Source: Kineosporiaceae bacterium (GTDB taxonomy: Bacteria; Actinomycetota; Actinomycetes; Actinomycetales; Kineosporiaceae). From it: a DNA stretch of 64,000 nt. The position numbers and the translations under genes were made by a program. Numbering within the stretch: position 1 is the stretch's first letter; each line of letters starts with the position of its first letter. The stretch is from contig JAEUJN010000035.1 of assembly GCA_016794595.1 (NCBI GenBank), positions 1-64,000 on the forward strand, given 5' to 3'. Positions 62,965 to 64,000 of this stretch are shown piece by piece. The notes below the pieces were generated by a model, which did no database searches, had not been told where the DNA came from, and saw only the letters and a list, made by a program, of their open reading frames with translations.

Positions 62965-64000
62965 GTGCAGAGCCGTTGGCGGCGGATGACGAGCCGGGTC
63001 CTGGCCATCCTGGTGGTACTCGTCGTGCTGGCCGGGGTGGGGGGCTATTGGTACGTCCGGCCCCTGCTGCTGACCGGGACGGGGTACGCGGCTCACAACG
63101 CCTGCGCGACCACCTTCGTCGCCGGACGCAGCGCCGGGGTCACTGACGACCTGCCACCCAACCCGCTGGTCCCTCACCTGCGGACCGCCCTGTCCATGAC
63201 CGATCGCTCCGCGTCGACCACGCTGACCGCCGGGCGAGCCCGGAGGCAAGCCTGGTTCTGGCCCGGGTACGGGTGCACCCTCGCCGACACGCCCCCGCCC
63301 CAGACCCCTCGGGTGCCGGTCACACCGGTCGGACCTGGACTCCAGACCCCGGACGCCGCAGCTCTGGCGGCTGCCGGTCTGGACGGCGAAACGCTGGACG
63401 CCGCGCTGGCCAGGGCATTCGGCGACGACCTGGACACCGACGGTGCTGCGGCCCTGGGTACCCGCGGCGTGGTGGTGCTGCACCGGGGCCGGCTGGTCGC
63501 CGAGCGCTACGCCGAGGGCTTCTCCAGTCAGACCCCGCAACTGGGCTGGTCGATGGCCAAGAGCGTGACCAACCTGATGGTGGGCCGCCTGGAGCTGCAG
63601 GGCAAGATCACCGTCACCGACGACCACCTGCTGCCGTCCTGGACCGACGAGCGAGCCGCGATCACTGTCGACGACCTGATGCGCATGACCAGCGGGTTGC
63701 GCTGGGACGAGACCTACGACCTGGGCACCCCGATCACCGAGATGCTCTACCTGCGCGAGGACATGGCCGCCTTCGCGGCCTCCCAGCCCCTCGCGCACGA
63801 CCCAGGGAGCCACCAGCAGTACTCCAGCGGGTCGACCAACATCCTCTGCTCGGTGCTGCGCCGACGCACGGGTAGCGGCCCGGACCTGCCTTACCGTCAG
63901 CTGCTCGCCCCACTCGGGGTGACCTCGGCGGTCTGGGAGCCGGACGCCTCCGGTACCACCGTGTGCAGCTCCTACCTGTGGGCCACCCCGCGGGACTGGG
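62965..64000 (+). CDS. Membrane-anchored beta-lactamase-fold serine hydrolase (3' end outside window)
   Basis: At least 345 residues from a GTG at 62965 (an ATG at 62986 is possible), open to the window edge. One N-terminal membrane helix (LAILVVLVVLAGVGGYWYV). The class C/6-aminohexanoate-dimer-hydrolase-like domain has the catalytic SxxK in LGWSMAKSVTNL (Ser near residue 198) and YSSG, the usual YxN/YxS element, in HQQYSSGSTNIL, as well as DDLMRMTSGLRW. Probably an extracytoplasmic esterase or peptidase, not a drug-resistance enzyme; the substrate is unknown. Confidence 0.85.
   Translation, partial: MQSRWRRMTSRVLAILVVLVVLAGVGGYWYVRPLLLTGTGYAAHNACATTFVAGRSAGVTDDLPPNPLVPHLRTALSMTDRSASTTLTAGRARRQAWFWPGYGCTLADTPPPQTPRVPVTPVGPGLQTPDAAALAAAGLDGETLDAALARAFGDDLDTDGAAALGTRGVVVLHRGRLVAERYAEGFSSQTPQLGWSMAKSVTNLMVGRLELQGKITVTDDHLLPSWTDERAAITVDDLMRMTSGLRWDETYDLGTPITEMLYLREDMAAFAASQPLAHDPGSHQQYSSGSTNILCSVLRRRTGSGPDLPYRQLLAPLGVTSAVWEPDASGTTVCSSYLWATPRDW

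Noticed and set aside
62965-64000. Antibiotic-resistance beta-lactamase
   Set aside because: It has the SxxK fold motif, but the sequence resembles membrane-anchored esterase/6-aminohexanoate hydrolase types, and no resistance context is present.

Overview
The window comes from a high-GC actinomycete. GTG starts are frequent, stop/start overlaps of the ATGA or GTGA type are common, and the conserved blocks are typical of the class: nrdR-nrdJ, lexA with a divergent LysM gene, hflX-dinG, miaB/miaA/dapF, gluABCD, DUF3046-recA-recX, clgR, rimO-pgsA, ftsK, and dapA-RNase J-thyX. I cannot name the genus. No rRNA, tRNA or CRISPR array was seen.

Bases 1 to about 6,000 are an accessory island. It opens with the right end of an IS3-type element that has jumped into istB of an IS21-type element. 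The IS21 element in turn cuts off a frameshifted tcmP gene that follows a DUF5131 (Gp37/Gp68) gene. Beyond lies a tightly overlapping three-gene operon on the minus strand: a cGAS/DncV-like nucleotidyltransferase, an E2-like protein with no E1 partner, and a small single-pass membrane protein. This looks like a short CBASS anti-phage system with an effector I do not recognise. A DUF2188 gene and an operator-like region close the island.

Bases 6,139 to 28,150 are core genome. The coenzyme-B12 ribonucleotide reductase NrdJ and its repressor NrdR sit beside lexA, which shares a control region holding two SOS boxes with a LysM gene. Next come an acyl-carrier-like protein without its serine, a LysR regulator, a DinG helicase, HflX, an RsmC-like methyltransferase, DapF, MiaA, MiaB, a small MT0933-type protein, the GluABCD amino acid importer, RecX, RecA interrupted by a 364-residue intein, and DUF3046.

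Bases 28,200 to 42,600 hold a chemoreceptor, the Lhr helicase with a Nei-type DNA glycosylase, ClgR, a two-component system followed by two small exported proteins, PgsA, RimO and a NYN-domain protein.

Bases 42,600 to 54,640 hold FtsK, alanine racemase, alanine dehydrogenase with a divergent Lrp-type regulator, and a minus-strand run dapA, RNase J, psuK, psuG that links RNA decay to pseudouridine breakdown. ThyX and a HAD phosphatase follow. From 55,400 the window carries an AzlCD exporter and an L-lactate/glycolate utilisation operon (permease, FAD subunit, Fe-S subunit) next to a FadR-type repressor with a clear palindromic operator. It ends with an unassigned protein and a beta-lactamase-fold gene that runs off the edge.
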